A stretch of 64,000 bases of DNA from Lysobacteraceae bacterium PS02340. GTDB taxonomy: Bacteria; Pseudomonadota; Gammaproteobacteria; Xanthomonadales; Xanthomonadaceae. Positions 63,827-64,000 of the stretch are shown here, piece by piece. The notes under the pieces are model-generated. The model was not told the DNA's origin, did not search any database, and saw nothing but the letters and a program-made list of their open reading frames with translations. The stretch's first letter is position 1. Each line of letters starts with the position of its first letter. A program made the translations under genes and the position numbers. The stretch lies in NCBI GenBank assembly GCA_029959605.1, contig JASCOC010000009.1, positions 1 through 64,000 on the forward strand, given 5' to 3'.

Positions 63827-64000
63827 ATGTCCGCTGCAACATCCGCGTCCAAACTCGAACAGCTGCGCGAGCTCTCCGTGGTCGTCGCCGACACCGGCGA
63901 TGCCGACGCCATCGCCCGCCTGAAGCCGGTCGACTGCACCACCAACCCGACGCTGGTGCGCAAGGCGCTGGACCTGCCGATCTACGCCGATCTCGTCGAG
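63827..64000 (+). CDS. tal: Transaldolase, cut by window edge
   Basis: The first 58 codons of a TalB-type enzyme: [17 protein letters not shown], then the conserved [22 protein letters not shown]. It moves dihydroxyacetone units between sugar phosphates in the pentose phosphate pathway. The catalytic Lys lies beyond the window. GAGGTGTCC precedes the ATG. It may belong to the upstream sugar cluster or be housekeeping. Confidence 0.88.
   Translation, partial: MSAATSASKLEQLRELSVVVADTGDADAIARLKPVDCTTNPTLVRKALDLPIYADLVE

Overview
The window is G+C-rich chromosomal DNA of a Xanthomonadaceae/Lysobacteraceae bacterium, probably Lysobacter- or Luteimonas-like. The pointers are a close OleA homologue, a bacteriophytochrome with no kinase domain next to a heme oxygenase, a hemD-hemY pair, a LexA-like operator of the Xanthomonas type and the TonB-receptor/LysR catabolic style. 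Genus is inference; no rRNA, tRNA or CRISPR array was seen.

Layout. 1-2090: a partial membrane diguanylate cyclase and a rhomboid protease. About 2300-19770: an accessory island, visibly more A+T-rich, that reads as a Tn7-like transposon. It has an HTH regulator, a fused TnsA-TnsB transposase, TnsC and TniQ. Its cargo looks like anti-phage defence: a membrane protein, two HEPN-type proteins, a DNA methyltransferase, and an opposing set made of a PD-(D/E)XK protein, a small middle protein, an SMC/Rad50-like ATPase with two CxxC pairs, and a UvrD-like helicase with a RelE/ParE-like N-terminus. 19774-23660: an SOS mutagenesis operon (umuD-cho-umuC-yedK plus two tiny ORFs) behind a LexA-like box.

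23897-48878: core-type genes. These are ntrBC with an NtrC box at the start codon; a catalytically degenerate SodC paralogue followed by sodC; a FadI-type thiolase; hemD-hemY; a hot-dog thioesterase; a YkgJ cysteine-cluster protein; olefin genes oleB and oleA separated by bphO-bphP; an M20 amidohydrolase; a subtilase; a trimeric autotransporter adhesin with a 373-residue internal duplication; and a histidine kinase with a convergent response regulator.

49142-64000: a co-directional catabolic cluster. It holds a CitE-like lyase, a propeller-like/sodium-symporter fusion, a LysR regulator, a TonB receptor, a serine hydrolase, a ribokinase-family kinase, a TIM-barrel-like/SUMF1 fusion, a GH127-type glycosidase, a CaiB-type CoA transferase and the start of a transaldolase. 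Many of these genes overlap by 4 nt. A shared 16-nt motif precedes the lyase and receptor genes. The likely job is import and breakdown of a glycoside (perhaps arabinofuranosyl) with CoA-dependent acid metabolism; the substrate is not determined.
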